The notes under the pieces were generated by a model. It saw only the letters and a program-made list of their open reading frames with translations. It had not been told where the DNA came from and did not search any database. Below are positions 25,484 to 33,579 of a stretch of DNA of 64,000 nucleotides, in pieces (position 1 is the first letter of the stretch; each line of letters starts with the position of its first letter). Position numbers and translations under genes: made by a program. The DNA is taken from assembly GCF_000332355.1 (NCBI RefSeq), contig NZ_KB235958.1, positions 868,797-932,796 of the forward strand, written 5' to 3'. This DNA is from Baaleninema simplex PCC 7105. Lineage in GTDB: Bacteria > Cyanobacteriota > Cyanobacteriia > Cyanobacteriales > Geitlerinemataceae.

Positions 25484-26134
25484 CTAACCGTTCGCCCCGA
25501 GATTCGATCGCAGTCGAGACGCCAAACCCGCGATCCCCTGCCAGTCTTCAGACTCGACGAGAGAACGGGGGAAGAGACTGCTGGAAATTCCCACCGCGAT
25601 CGCTCCCGCATCTACCAGCGATCGCGCGTTATCCAGCGTCACCCCTCCCGTCGGGACGAACGGCACGAAATCGAGGGGACTCTTCAGACTGCGAATATAA
25701 CTGGCTCCCCCCACTGCCTGCACGGGAAACACTTTAACCGCCGCCGCTCCCGCCGTCCAAGCCGTAAGAATTTCCGTCGGCGACAACGCCCCCGGCACCA
25801 TCGGAACGCCAGCCTCGATCGCAATCCGAACCGCCTCGACATCCGTATGGGGACAAAACAGAAACTGCGATCGCGCGGCGATGGCCTCGCGCACCTGCCT
25901 GGCATTCACCAACGTTCCCGCCCCGATCTGACAGTGTGGAAACTCGTCCCGCAACCGCCGCACCAACTCCGCCGGGCGATCGCCGTTCCAGCCTACCTCC
26001 ACGAATTCCATCCCCGCCTCGACAACGGCTCGAGCCATACCGTATCCCATCGCCAACGTCGGCGATCGAACTACAGCGATCGCGCGTTGCTGTTTCAAGC
26101 GATCGAGCCAATCGGGATAACGAACTCCGAACAA
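25484..26134 (-). CDS. eda: KDPG/KHG aldolase (Entner-Doudoroff type)
   Basis: 216 residues, probably from a TTG at 26134 with GAGG upstream. It cleaves 2-keto-3-deoxy-6-phosphogluconate to pyruvate and glyceraldehyde 3-phosphate, and in many bacteria also handles 4-hydroxy-2-oxoglutarate. The catalytic Glu is in FVEVGWNGDRP, the Schiff-base Lys in AAVKVFPVQAVGG, and the phosphate site in PFVPTGGVTLDNA. No Entner-Doudoroff dehydratase is adjacent. A 6-phosphogluconolactonase gene lies 32 kb away at 57665. Confidence 0.9.
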   Translation of the reverse strand: MFGVRYPDWLDRLKQQRAIAVVRSPTLAMGYGMARAVVEAGMEFVEVGWNGDRPAELVRRLRDEFPHCQIGAGTLVNARQVREAIAARSQFLFCPHTDVEAVRIAIEAGVPMVPGALSPTEILTAWTAGAAAVKVFPVQAVGGASYIRSLKSPLDFVPFVPTGGVTLDNARSLVDAGAIAVGISSSLFPRSLVESEDWQGIAGLASRLRSNLGANG

Positions 26135-26219
26135 CTTTCAACCTCGACGATGATGTAAGGGAAAAACGACCGGACGAGGAGATGATGCGAACTCCCCCCA
26201 TCTCCGTCACTCCAGAGAC

Positions 26220-26250
26220 AAAAAAACGGGTTCTCACAGGAGAAACCCGG
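26220..26250 (-). terminator. Terminator of the TIR-WD40 gene
   Basis: On the minus strand CCGGGTTTCTC-CTGT-GAGAACCCG is followed by seven T residues, 43 bases after the stop codon. Confidence 0.85.
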
Positions 26251-26292
26251 ATGCCTCCGACTATTATCGCAAACGAGCTGACGGCAAGCCTC

Positions 26293-29187
26293 TTAAATCC
26301 CCATGCAAATCGCTTTTTGAGTTTCGCTCAACGTCGGATTCGTAGTCAGATAATCCGAAAGCCAATCGCACCCCTCCTCTAACAAGCGATCGATCGAGAC
26401 GCCAGCCGACTCGTTCTCCATTTGCTCGAGAGATTCCACATCCCACAAAATAATCGTCTTATCGGCACTACCAGAGGCTAGCTTTTGCCCGTCGGGGCTG
26501 AAACTGACCGCACGGACCCAGTTATTGTGAGCGGCGAGAGTCTTCAGTAACGTCCCGTCCGTATCCCACAGGCGAACCGTATTGTCTTTTCCCGCCGAAG
26601 CAATAATTTGACTGTCTTGACTGAAGGTAACGTCCCAAACCCAATCCGTATGGTCTTCTAAAATCGCGTGAGGCGTCGTCTCGATCCGACCGTCGTTCCA
26701 ATTCCACACGCGCGCCGTATTATCGCCCCCCGCCGTCACCAGAAACCGACCGTTCGGACTGAAATACAACGCGTTAATCCAAGCCTCGTGAGCTTGTAGT
26801 TCTCGAACTAACTCACCGTCGAGCGTCCAAACCTTGAGTTTGCCCTCGCCACCGACCGAAACGAAATAAGACCCATCTGGAGAAAAGCTCACGTCGGTCA
26901 CTTCCGGTTCGTGAATCCCCTCGAGCGTTTGCAGCAACGTGCCATCGCCAATCTGCCAAAGCCGAACCGAACCGTCGGAACTGGCCGACGCCACCAATCG
27001 ACCATCGGGGGAAATACTGAGGTTTTTGACCGTCGAGGTGTGACCGACAAAGCGACGAACGGGGACTGCGTTATCGAAGTTCAGAACCTCGTCCAAATTC
27101 CACAGTTGCAGGGAATTATCGTAACTGGCCGTAATCGTAAACTGACCGTCGGGGGTAAAGTTGACGTTTCGCAACCCCGCCTCGTACTCGATGCTACGCA
27201 ACAATTGCGCCCCGTCTCGCTTCCAAATCTTTAAAGTATTATCAGTTCCCACCGACGCGATCAGGTTATCGGGACTGAAGCGCACGCCTTTGATACCAGA
27301 ACGGTGTCCCTGTAGGATCTCGACCACCGCCCCTTCAACGCTTCGCAAGCGAACGGTCGTATCGTCACTTCCCGAAACGATGGTATTGCCGTCAGGGGCA
27401 AAGGACACGCTCCGTACGCTGGCATCGTGACCGACAAAGGTTTTCAACAAAATGCCGCTGACGCTCCAGAGTTTGACCGTGTTGTCGTCGCTCCCGGTGA
27501 CTAAAGCTTTCCCGTTGGGAGAAAAGGACACGCTCCGTACCCAGTTCGTATGGGCCCGCAGTTGACGCAGGGCTTTCCCTTCTAAATTCCAGACGATCGC
27601 CGTATTGTCGGAACTCGCTGTCGCGATGGTATTGCCGTCGGGAGAAAAATCGACGTCCCACACTTTATCCCGATGTCCTTGAAACACCCGTTCGGGTTGA
27701 GGGGCGTTTTCCGTCACCTCTGCATCGTCGGCATCCGTTACCACTTCGATCGCCACCTCGGTTCCGCTGGCGTCCGCACCGGCCGCCGTTTCCTCCTCGG
27801 TTTCGGGATTGAGAACCGTCGCGATCGCCCACAATTTCACGTTAAGGTCGTGACTGGTGGTCGCAAAAGTTTTACTGTCGGGGCTGACATCGAGATCGTT
27901 GACTTCGCTGTCGTGGGCGGTAAACGTCGTTAACAACTCTCCCTCTGGCGTCCACAACCGCACGCGTCCGTCGTCGTCACCCGTGATGACGAGTTCGCCG
28001 TCGGGAGTCACGCGAATCGCCCGCACTCGCGCCCCGTGGTCGAGGGTTTGCAATAGCGAACCGTCTTCGACGTTCCACAGTTTTGCCGTTTCGTCTTTCG
28101 AGGCGGAGGCGACGATTTTACTGTCCGGGGAAAAGGCCACGCGGCGAACGTGGTCGTCGTGTCGGAACACGTGTAACGCTTCCCCGTTGCGTTTCCAAAC
28201 CCGCACGGTGTCGTCGTCGCTGGCCGAGGCGAGGAGTTCGCCGTTAGGCGAAAAAACGACGCGGTTGATTTGGTCTTCGTGGCCGTCGAGGCGGTTGCGT
28301 TCTTGTACGTCGTAAACCGCTTGGCGGAGAACCTCCGTGGTGGTCGCGACGAGGTCGGGGGGAAAGTCGTAGTTGAGTTGGAGGTGTCGGGCGGCGTGAA
28401 CGGCGTGTTGTAGGGCTTCGAGGCCGTCGTCGGTGAGCCGTCGGGCTTCTGAGAGGGCAGCGAGGGCGCGAACGCTCTGTTCTTGGGCGCGATTTCGTTC
28501 TCCCACCGCCACGGCGCGTTCTTTGACGGCGACGATCGCCAGGAGGCTGGTGGCGACCAATCCCACGGCAACCCCTCCGAGGATCGTTTTCTGACGTTTG
28601 CTTTGTTGTTGTTCGCTGGCGATGACGTATTGAGTTTGCAAGGGGGTCGGTTCGGGTTGTTTGTCCCCCCTTTGACTCAGCCACGCCGCAGCATTTTTGA
28701 GGTCGTTACCCCGGAGGGTGAAGCTAGCATCGCGGTCTTTGCTGTCCCATTCGATCGCTCGCTTGAGCAGTCGCGTGTGAGCGCGGACGTACTCGAGATC
28801 GGTGTCGATCGTCGAGAGGAGTTTGGGAAACGTGGCGTCGAAATCGTCAGTTTCGCGGAAGAAAATCCAGTTGAGTTTGGCCAGTTCCGGGTGAACCTCG
28901 TCGTAGGAGACTTCTTGGCAGACGATCGGAATCAGGCGTTTGTGGTGGGCGATCGCGTGTTCGACTTCCTCGCGGCAGACTTGGGAGGCGACGGAGTCGG
29001 GACTTAGGACGAAGACGAAATTATCGGCCGCTTCGATACCCCGATAGATTTCTTGTCGCCAGTCGGCGTTGAGGGGAATGTCTTCCCAATCGACCCAAAT
29101 CTCCCGTTTGTGTTCGCAGAACGCTTGGTGCAGGCGCTGAACGAACGCTTTGTTTCGGCGACAGTAGGAAATAAAAACGTCTGTCAT
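26293..29187 (-). CDS. TIR domain, membrane helix and 14 WD40 repeats
   Basis: 964 residues. Residues 1-125 are a TIR domain (MTDVFISYCRRNKAFV, WVDWEDIPL, FVFVLSPDSVASQVCREEVE); the Glu pair at 73-74 is where NADase TIR domains carry the catalytic Glu. A single membrane helix follows at about 201-221, then a helical linker, then 14 WD40 repeats, enough for two seven-bladed propellers. Blades 4 and 5 are split by an acidic insert. There is no NACHT or AP-ATPase domain, unlike many cyanobacterial TIR-WD40 proteins. The tail GCDWLSDYLTTNP recurs in such regulators. A stress, death or phage-defence signal is possible but only inferred. Confidence 0.88.
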   Translation of the reverse strand: MTDVFISYCRRNKAFVQRLHQAFCEHKREIWVDWEDIPLNADWRQEIYRGIEAADNFVFVLSPDSVASQVCREEVEHAIAHHKRLIPIVCQEVSYDEVHPELAKLNWIFFRETDDFDATFPKLLSTIDTDLEYVRAHTRLLKRAIEWDSKDRDASFTLRGNDLKNAAAWLSQRGDKQPEPTPLQTQYVIASEQQQSKRQKTILGGVAVGLVATSLLAIVAVKERAVAVGERNRAQEQSVRALAALSEARRLTDDGLEALQHAVHAARHLQLNYDFPPDLVATTTEVLRQAVYDVQERNRLDGHEDQINRVVFSPNGELLASASDDDTVRVWKRNGEALHVFRHDDHVRRVAFSPDSKIVASASKDETAKLWNVEDGSLLQTLDHGARVRAIRVTPDGELVITGDDDGRVRLWTPEGELLTTFTAHDSEVNDLDVSPDSKTFATTSHDLNVKLWAIATVLNPETEEETAAGADASGTEVAIEVVTDADDAEVTENAPQPERVFQGHRDKVWDVDFSPDGNTIATASSDNTAIVWNLEGKALRQLRAHTNWVRSVSFSPNGKALVTGSDDNTVKLWSVSGILLKTFVGHDASVRSVSFAPDGNTIVSGSDDTTVRLRSVEGAVVEILQGHRSGIKGVRFSPDNLIASVGTDNTLKIWKRDGAQLLRSIEYEAGLRNVNFTPDGQFTITASYDNSLQLWNLDEVLNFDNAVPVRRFVGHTSTVKNLSISPDGRLVASASSDGSVRLWQIGDGTLLQTLEGIHEPEVTDVSFSPDGSYFVSVGGEGKLKVWTLDGELVRELQAHEAWINALYFSPNGRFLVTAGGDNTARVWNWNDGRIETTPHAILEDHTDWVWDVTFSQDSQIIASAGKDNTVRLWDTDGTLLKTLAAHNNWVRAVSFSPDGQKLASGSADKTIILWDVESLEQMENESAGVSIDRLLEEGCDWLSDYLTTNPTLSETQKAICMGI

Positions 29188-29220
29188 GGCTTCGCTCGAT
29201 GCACGACTGAATGAGATAGG

Positions 29221-30528
29221 TTAGTTGACATCCTCACCGCCCTGGAAGGACGGTGATTCCCAAACCGTTCGGCTGACGCTCACGGCGAAGCCTCGCGATT
29301 TGGGTTCCTGCTTCCTTCCCTTACGGGTTTTTCGCAGTTGCTCTCCGGATCGAGATCCTTCAAGTCTTCGTTCTCTCGGATGCAAGCTCCGAGAGCTGCG
29401 AAGACTGCGTCTTACACTCGCTTCACAGGCTGTAACGGTGTGTCCCACCGCCAAGAGGTTTCGTGCGGCGTTGATGTCCCGGTCGTGAACCGTCCCACAT
29501 TTCGGACAAGTCCACTCTCTGACATCCAACGCCATCGAATCCATTTTGTGTCCGCAACTCGAACACAATTTGCTACTCGGAAACCATTTATCTACCTTGA
29601 CGAGAGTACGCCCGTACCACTGACATTTATAGTCCAGTTGGTTGACGAACTCTCCCCACGCACAATCAGAGATGTGTTTGGCGAGTTTGGGATTTCTCAC
29701 CATCCCTTTAACCGACAAATCTTCCACCGCAATCGTTTGGTTTTCGCGAACGAGGCGGGTTGTCAGTTTGTGCAGGTAGTCGCTCCGAGCGTCTCGAATT
29801 TGTTCGTGAATCTTGGCAACCTTGCGACGCGCCTTCTCTCGATTCCGAGAACCCTTCATCTTGCGAGAGAGAGCTTTCTGGGCGCGTCTCAGGCGTCTGT
29901 AATGTTTCGTCAAATGACGAGGATTCTCCACTTTTTCGCCGTCGCTGGTGATGGCGAGATGGGCGATTCCTACATCGACGCCGATGCTTTTCTCGGACTG
30001 GGGAAGCGGCTTGATGGTATCGTCGTCTAACAAGATAGAGACGTGCCATCGTCCCGAGGGTTCGAGTCGCACCGTGACGGTCGAGGGTTCCGCGCCTTTG
30101 GGGAGTTGACGACTCCATCGGATGTTGAGGGGTTCTTGGCTTTTCGCTAAATACAGAGAACCATCTCGCCAACGAAACGCCGCTTTGGTAAATTCGGCGC
30201 TACCTCCATTCCGTTTCTTTTTAAAACGGGGATACTTGGCTCTTCCGGTGAAAAAGTGGGAATATCCCTTATCGAGGTGACGCAATCCTTGCTGGAGGGG
30301 AACCGCAGAGACTTCTGTGAGAAACTGCAACGCCTCTTCTTGCTTCCACTGCGTCAACATCTTTGAGGTTTCGCGATACCCCACCTTCTCCTGTCGCTCC
30401 TTCCAAGCTTGGGATCTCGCTGCCAACGCCTTGTTGTACACGAGCCGCACGCACCCGAGAGTCCGCCGCAAGAGGGACTCTTGCTCAGGAGTCGGATAGA
30501 AGCGATATCGGAATGCTCGAAGTGTCAT
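29221..30528 (-). CDS. tnpB: RNA-guided nuclease/transposase accessory protein TnpB
   Basis: 435 residues from the ATG at 30528 (MTLRAFRYRFYPTPEQ). The helix-turn-helix-like N-terminus is followed by a split RuvC nuclease: Asp in SIGVDVGIAHLAITSDG, Glu in TIAVEDLSVKGM and Asp in VHDRDINAARNL. A four-Cys zinc finger (CSSCGHKMD and CPKCGT) lies between the last two. All catalytic residues are present, so it should be an active RNA-guided, transposon-associated nuclease. The last residues (PSFQGGEDVN) are encoded by the right-end hairpin itself, so tnpB mRNA and guide RNA would overlap, as known for this family. Confidence 0.92.
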   Translation of the reverse strand: MTLRAFRYRFYPTPEQESLLRRTLGCVRLVYNKALAARSQAWKERQEKVGYRETSKMLTQWKQEEALQFLTEVSAVPLQQGLRHLDKGYSHFFTGRAKYPRFKKKRNGGSAEFTKAAFRWRDGSLYLAKSQEPLNIRWSRQLPKGAEPSTVTVRLEPSGRWHVSILLDDDTIKPLPQSEKSIGVDVGIAHLAITSDGEKVENPRHLTKHYRRLRRAQKALSRKMKGSRNREKARRKVAKIHEQIRDARSDYLHKLTTRLVRENQTIAVEDLSVKGMVRNPKLAKHISDCAWGEFVNQLDYKCQWYGRTLVKVDKWFPSSKLCSSCGHKMDSMALDVREWTCPKCGTVHDRDINAARNLLAVGHTVTACEASVRRSLRSSRSLHPRERRLEGSRSGEQLRKTRKGRKQEPKSRGFAVSVSRTVWESPSFQGGEDVN

Positions 30529-30600
30529 TTGGGAGTTTAAACCCTCTCTGCCCATTTTACGGTCAAGCCGCCCTAGAAGGGCGGGGTTTTAAACCCAAAA
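29221..30600 (-). mobile_element. Complete tnpB-only IS200/IS605 (IS1341-type) element
   Basis: The element reads on the minus strand. Its left end holds a hairpin CCGCCCTTCTAGGGCGG (30568-30584) flanked by TTTAAA-type sequence. Its right end is the hairpin CCGTCCTTCCAGGGCGGTGA then GGATGTCAAC, ending at about 29222, which overlaps the last tnpB codons. There is no tnpA, so it would need a transposase in trans. The outer boundaries are set by the hairpins and are good to about 15 bases. Confidence 0.85.
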
Positions 30601-30751
30601 TTTTTGATAAGTTCAGAAGTTCGACGCGCGACGGCAGGCAAGTGAGAACTGGCGAGAGCGTTCTGCGGCCGTCGAGGGTCTGTCTGTGCGGGTAACTGGG
30701 CGATCGCGGGAAACCGGCCCGCACGTCACCCACCCCGGCGCTCTCACACCC

Positions 30752-31456
30752 CTACTTCGACACGTAATGAATCCAGAGATCGCCATCGCTGCCGCAGACA
30801 TGGCTCATCATGCCGTAGGAATAGGTCAACCCTTCCCCAGTTCGATGGGTATCGTATCCCCATTCGTACCATTCCCCGTACGGATCGTTGACGATCCACC
30901 CTCGTTCGTTATAACCGCGAATCACGATAATGTGACCCGATCGCGTAAACCAACCGTGGGTAATAATCGGATTGCCAGAGGCCAACCATTCTTTGACTTC
31001 TCCCCATTTCGCATCGGGTTGAAAGTCGTCTTTGTACCCGTAAGCTCGCACCAGTTTCGCCAAATCGATGGGGGAGTGACGGGACAAACCATAATCCAAA
31101 CAATACTGATATAGCTCGTCTTCGAGTTGTCGTCCCCCGTCGCCGATCGCCGGATGTCCTAAATAGGTCAAACACATAGCAACGCAGGTCACGTTGCAAG
31201 ACCCGTGGGGATTGTTGACGTTATCGAGTTGGGACAAATAGGGAACGGGTAAATCGACCTGTTCGGCCAGACCCGGCTTGGCGGCTTGCACTTCCACCGG
31301 TTGGGGCGGCGTGCGCCAAATGGTGACGAAATCGGAGTCAGCATCGAGCAGCTCGGGATTGGTTTGCAACAATTCCCGTTCGAGATAAGCCAGCGCCTCG
31401 TCTTGGTGAGACAAACCTTCGTAGTATTTGGCAACGTTTACGAGTGAGATAGTCAT
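30752..31456 (-). CDS. C39-like peptidase with VAKYY-HQ N-terminal module
   Basis: 234 residues from the ATG at 31456. Residues 1-50 form a module (SLVNVAKYYEGLSHQDEAL) ending in IWR, almost the same as that of the next gene upstream. The papain-fold C39-type peptidase covers about 85-234: Gln in YLSQLDN, Cys in GSCNVTC, His in SGHIIVIRGYN and Asp/Asn in WIVNDPYG. There is no signal peptide. It follows its larger paralogue by 71 bases, suggesting tandem duplication and co-transcription. Cleavage of peptides or peptidoglycan cross-bridges is a family-based guess. Confidence 0.8.
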   Translation of the reverse strand: MTISLVNVAKYYEGLSHQDEALAYLERELLQTNPELLDADSDFVTIWRTPPQPVEVQAAKPGLAEQVDLPVPYLSQLDNVNNPHGSCNVTCVAMCLTYLGHPAIGDGGRQLEDELYQYCLDYGLSRHSPIDLAKLVRAYGYKDDFQPDAKWGEVKEWLASGNPIITHGWFTRSGHIIVIRGYNERGWIVNDPYGEWYEWGYDTHRTGEGLTYSYGMMSHVCGSDGDLWIHYVSK

Positions 31457-31527
31457 CGCCCCATCGTCATCAAATAGACAGCACAGATTGGGTCGTACGC
31501 GTTTCGGTTCGTGCGCGTCGGCGATCG

Positions 31528-33255
31528 CTAACCGATCGCCTGTTGGAGATCTTGGACGACCGGCCAGAAGTGATCCCATCCGTTCAAACCGCCGTTGACG
31601 GCGCGTCGCACCCCTTGCCAGTCCCCTTCGAGGGCCCGTTGGTCTACCGATCGCTCCCAAAAATACTCCACGAGAATCTTCGAGGCCACGTCGGGATCGA
31701 GAGCCAGTTCGGGATTGTTTTCGAGATCGACGCCGAGTTTTTCGCCGTAGTGGTGATAGTTAGCACGGCCGGTAATTTGAATAAAACCCCGTCCGTGATA
31801 CCGAACGCCATCGCCGGGATAGATGTTGCCGAGGTCTTCACGACCTTCGTACATCTGAGTAAAGTAATCGTTGCCGCCCCATTCGTTAATGGGTTGGAAT
31901 CCGTTCGTTTCGACTGAGATCGTCGCCAGAGCTGCGATCAAGGTGGGTTTGTTGAGGATTCCTCGTTGTTCTAACCCTCGGATCAGCGGCGGCAGATACG
32001 TTTGCACGTCTTCGAGTTTCGCCCCCATCAGACGAGCCGCCACCTCGAAGGCGATCCACTGACTGACATCGTCGAGTCCCGGTACTTCTTTGGCTTCGAT
32101 GAGTTTCTTGGCGAATTGGGGCGTGATTTGGTCGGTGGGTAAGTCAAAGGCTCGGGCAAAACGTTCGATCGCCGACTTGGTTTTCGGACCGTACAAGCCA
32201 TCGGCTTTGTCGTGCAACACTTTGAGCGCCCGCAGTCGTACTTGAAGTTGTTTGATAAGAGCTTGAGATTTCGCCGCTTTCGTCCAAGATAAGGTTTTAT
32301 GGTCTCGGAGAATATCTTGCAGCTTGAGTTGCGTCGTCTCCGAAGGGGTTGCGGTGGCGATCGAACTGTCCCGACTGCGGGTGACGCTTCCTTTGGGTAA
32401 GGGGGTCGCCTGTCCCGGTTTGCCATCGACGTAGTGAATCCACAGGTCGCCGTCGGGGCCGCACACGTCTCTCAGGTCGGCGTAGCTGTAGACGACGCCC
32501 GCACCGCTGGCATAGGTGTCGTAACCGCTGCGACTCCAATGACCGTAAGGATCGTTGACGATCCAACCGCGATCGTCGTAACCGATAATCGTGACGATGT
32601 GGCCGGAACTGGTAAACCAACCGTGGGTGATGCAGGGTTTACCTTGACGCAACCAGGCTTTTACGTCGTCCCATTTAGCGGCTTCTTGGAAATCGTCGCG
32701 GTAGCCGTACAGTTGTAGCAGTCGGGCTAGGTCGTGGGGAGAGTGGCGGGACAGTCCGCGATCGAGCATGAACTGATAGAGTTCGTCTTCGAGTTGCTGT
32801 CCGCTGCTGTTTTTCGTGGGATGTCCGAAGTACGCCATGCACATGGACACGCAGGTCACGTTACAGGAGCCGTAAGGATTGTTGGTGTTGTCGAGTTGGC
32901 TGAGAAACGGTACGTCGAGTTTGACCGAACCGTCGGGTCTCACATAACTCGGCGGCTCGGAGGTCGAAACGGCCGCCGTCGCTGCGGTGGGTTTGGCGTG
33001 GCTGACGCTGGCGGCGATCCCTTGGCTGAGGGTGGTCATTTGCTGGCCGAGTTGTGCTGGGGAGGCACTGTTGGCAGCCGCAACGGTTGTTTTTTTAGAT
33101 TTCGAGGACTTGCGCCAGATGTTTAGAAATTCTGAGTTATCGGCGAGCAAATCGGGACGAACCGCCGCGATTTGTTCTTGTAATCGTTTGAGGGCTTTAA
33201 TTTGATGGGGCAGGTCTTTATAATATTTGGCGACGTTGACGAGGGAAATGCTCAT
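31528..33255 (-). CDS. C39-like peptidase, peptidoglycan-binding and GH19 lysozyme-like protein
   Basis: 575 residues. Residues 1-50 are the VAKYY-HQ module, followed by an Ala/Ser/Thr linker. A C39-type peptidase follows at about 115-280 (GSCNVTC; SGHIVTIIGYDDRGWIVNDP). A peptidoglycan-binding-1 domain lies at about 330-390 (LHDKADGLYGPKTKSAIERF). A GH19 domain forms the end (about 400-575): catalytic Glu in ATISVETNGF and the YHGRGFIQITGRANY signature. Two kinds of wall hydrolase sit in one chain without a signal peptide, so release by lysis, an injection apparatus or a non-classical route must be considered. Confidence 0.85.
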   Translation of the reverse strand: MSISLVNVAKYYKDLPHQIKALKRLQEQIAAVRPDLLADNSEFLNIWRKSSKSKKTTVAAANSASPAQLGQQMTTLSQGIAASVSHAKPTAATAAVSTSEPPSYVRPDGSVKLDVPFLSQLDNTNNPYGSCNVTCVSMCMAYFGHPTKNSSGQQLEDELYQFMLDRGLSRHSPHDLARLLQLYGYRDDFQEAAKWDDVKAWLRQGKPCITHGWFTSSGHIVTIIGYDDRGWIVNDPYGHWSRSGYDTYASGAGVVYSYADLRDVCGPDGDLWIHYVDGKPGQATPLPKGSVTRSRDSSIATATPSETTQLKLQDILRDHKTLSWTKAAKSQALIKQLQVRLRALKVLHDKADGLYGPKTKSAIERFARAFDLPTDQITPQFAKKLIEAKEVPGLDDVSQWIAFEVAARLMGAKLEDVQTYLPPLIRGLEQRGILNKPTLIAALATISVETNGFQPINEWGGNDYFTQMYEGREDLGNIYPGDGVRYHGRGFIQITGRANYHHYGEKLGVDLENNPELALDPDVASKILVEYFWERSVDQRALEGDWQGVRRAVNGGLNGWDHFWPVVQDLQQAIG

Positions 33256-33579
33256 AGGCTTACCCCTGGCGAAACTGGATTCGATCGATACGTTCTAGCG
33301 TACTCGATTTCAACGGCAGTTGTAACGGCTCGAACGGTCAGCTTTACGTAACGTTTAACATTGGCAGAAACTTCGCGATTCCCGCTCCCGACGCGATCGA
33401 TCTAGCCGAGTGCTTCAAGGAGGCGTTGAATGGGGGGATTTGTTTTTAGAGTGCGATTGGATGAGTCGCGATCGCCTGCAACCCAAATGTTTGTCCGAGC
33501 GGGGGGTCTGCATTATGAGGACGTTTCCCCAAAACTGACGAAAAAACACCTCGCGATGCGTCGGCGTCGTGGCCAGTTC
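33256..33579. other. Intergenic region, 320 bp
   Basis: Lies between the Cache-channel gene and the C39/GH19 gene, both on the minus strand. I see no terminator, repeat or gene; it probably holds the promoter of the C39/GH19 gene. Confidence 0.4.

Noticed and set aside
28483-29007. Plus-strand 174-codon frame opposite the TIR gene
   Set aside because: Shadow of the TIR-WD40 gene; no motif and no ribosome binding site.
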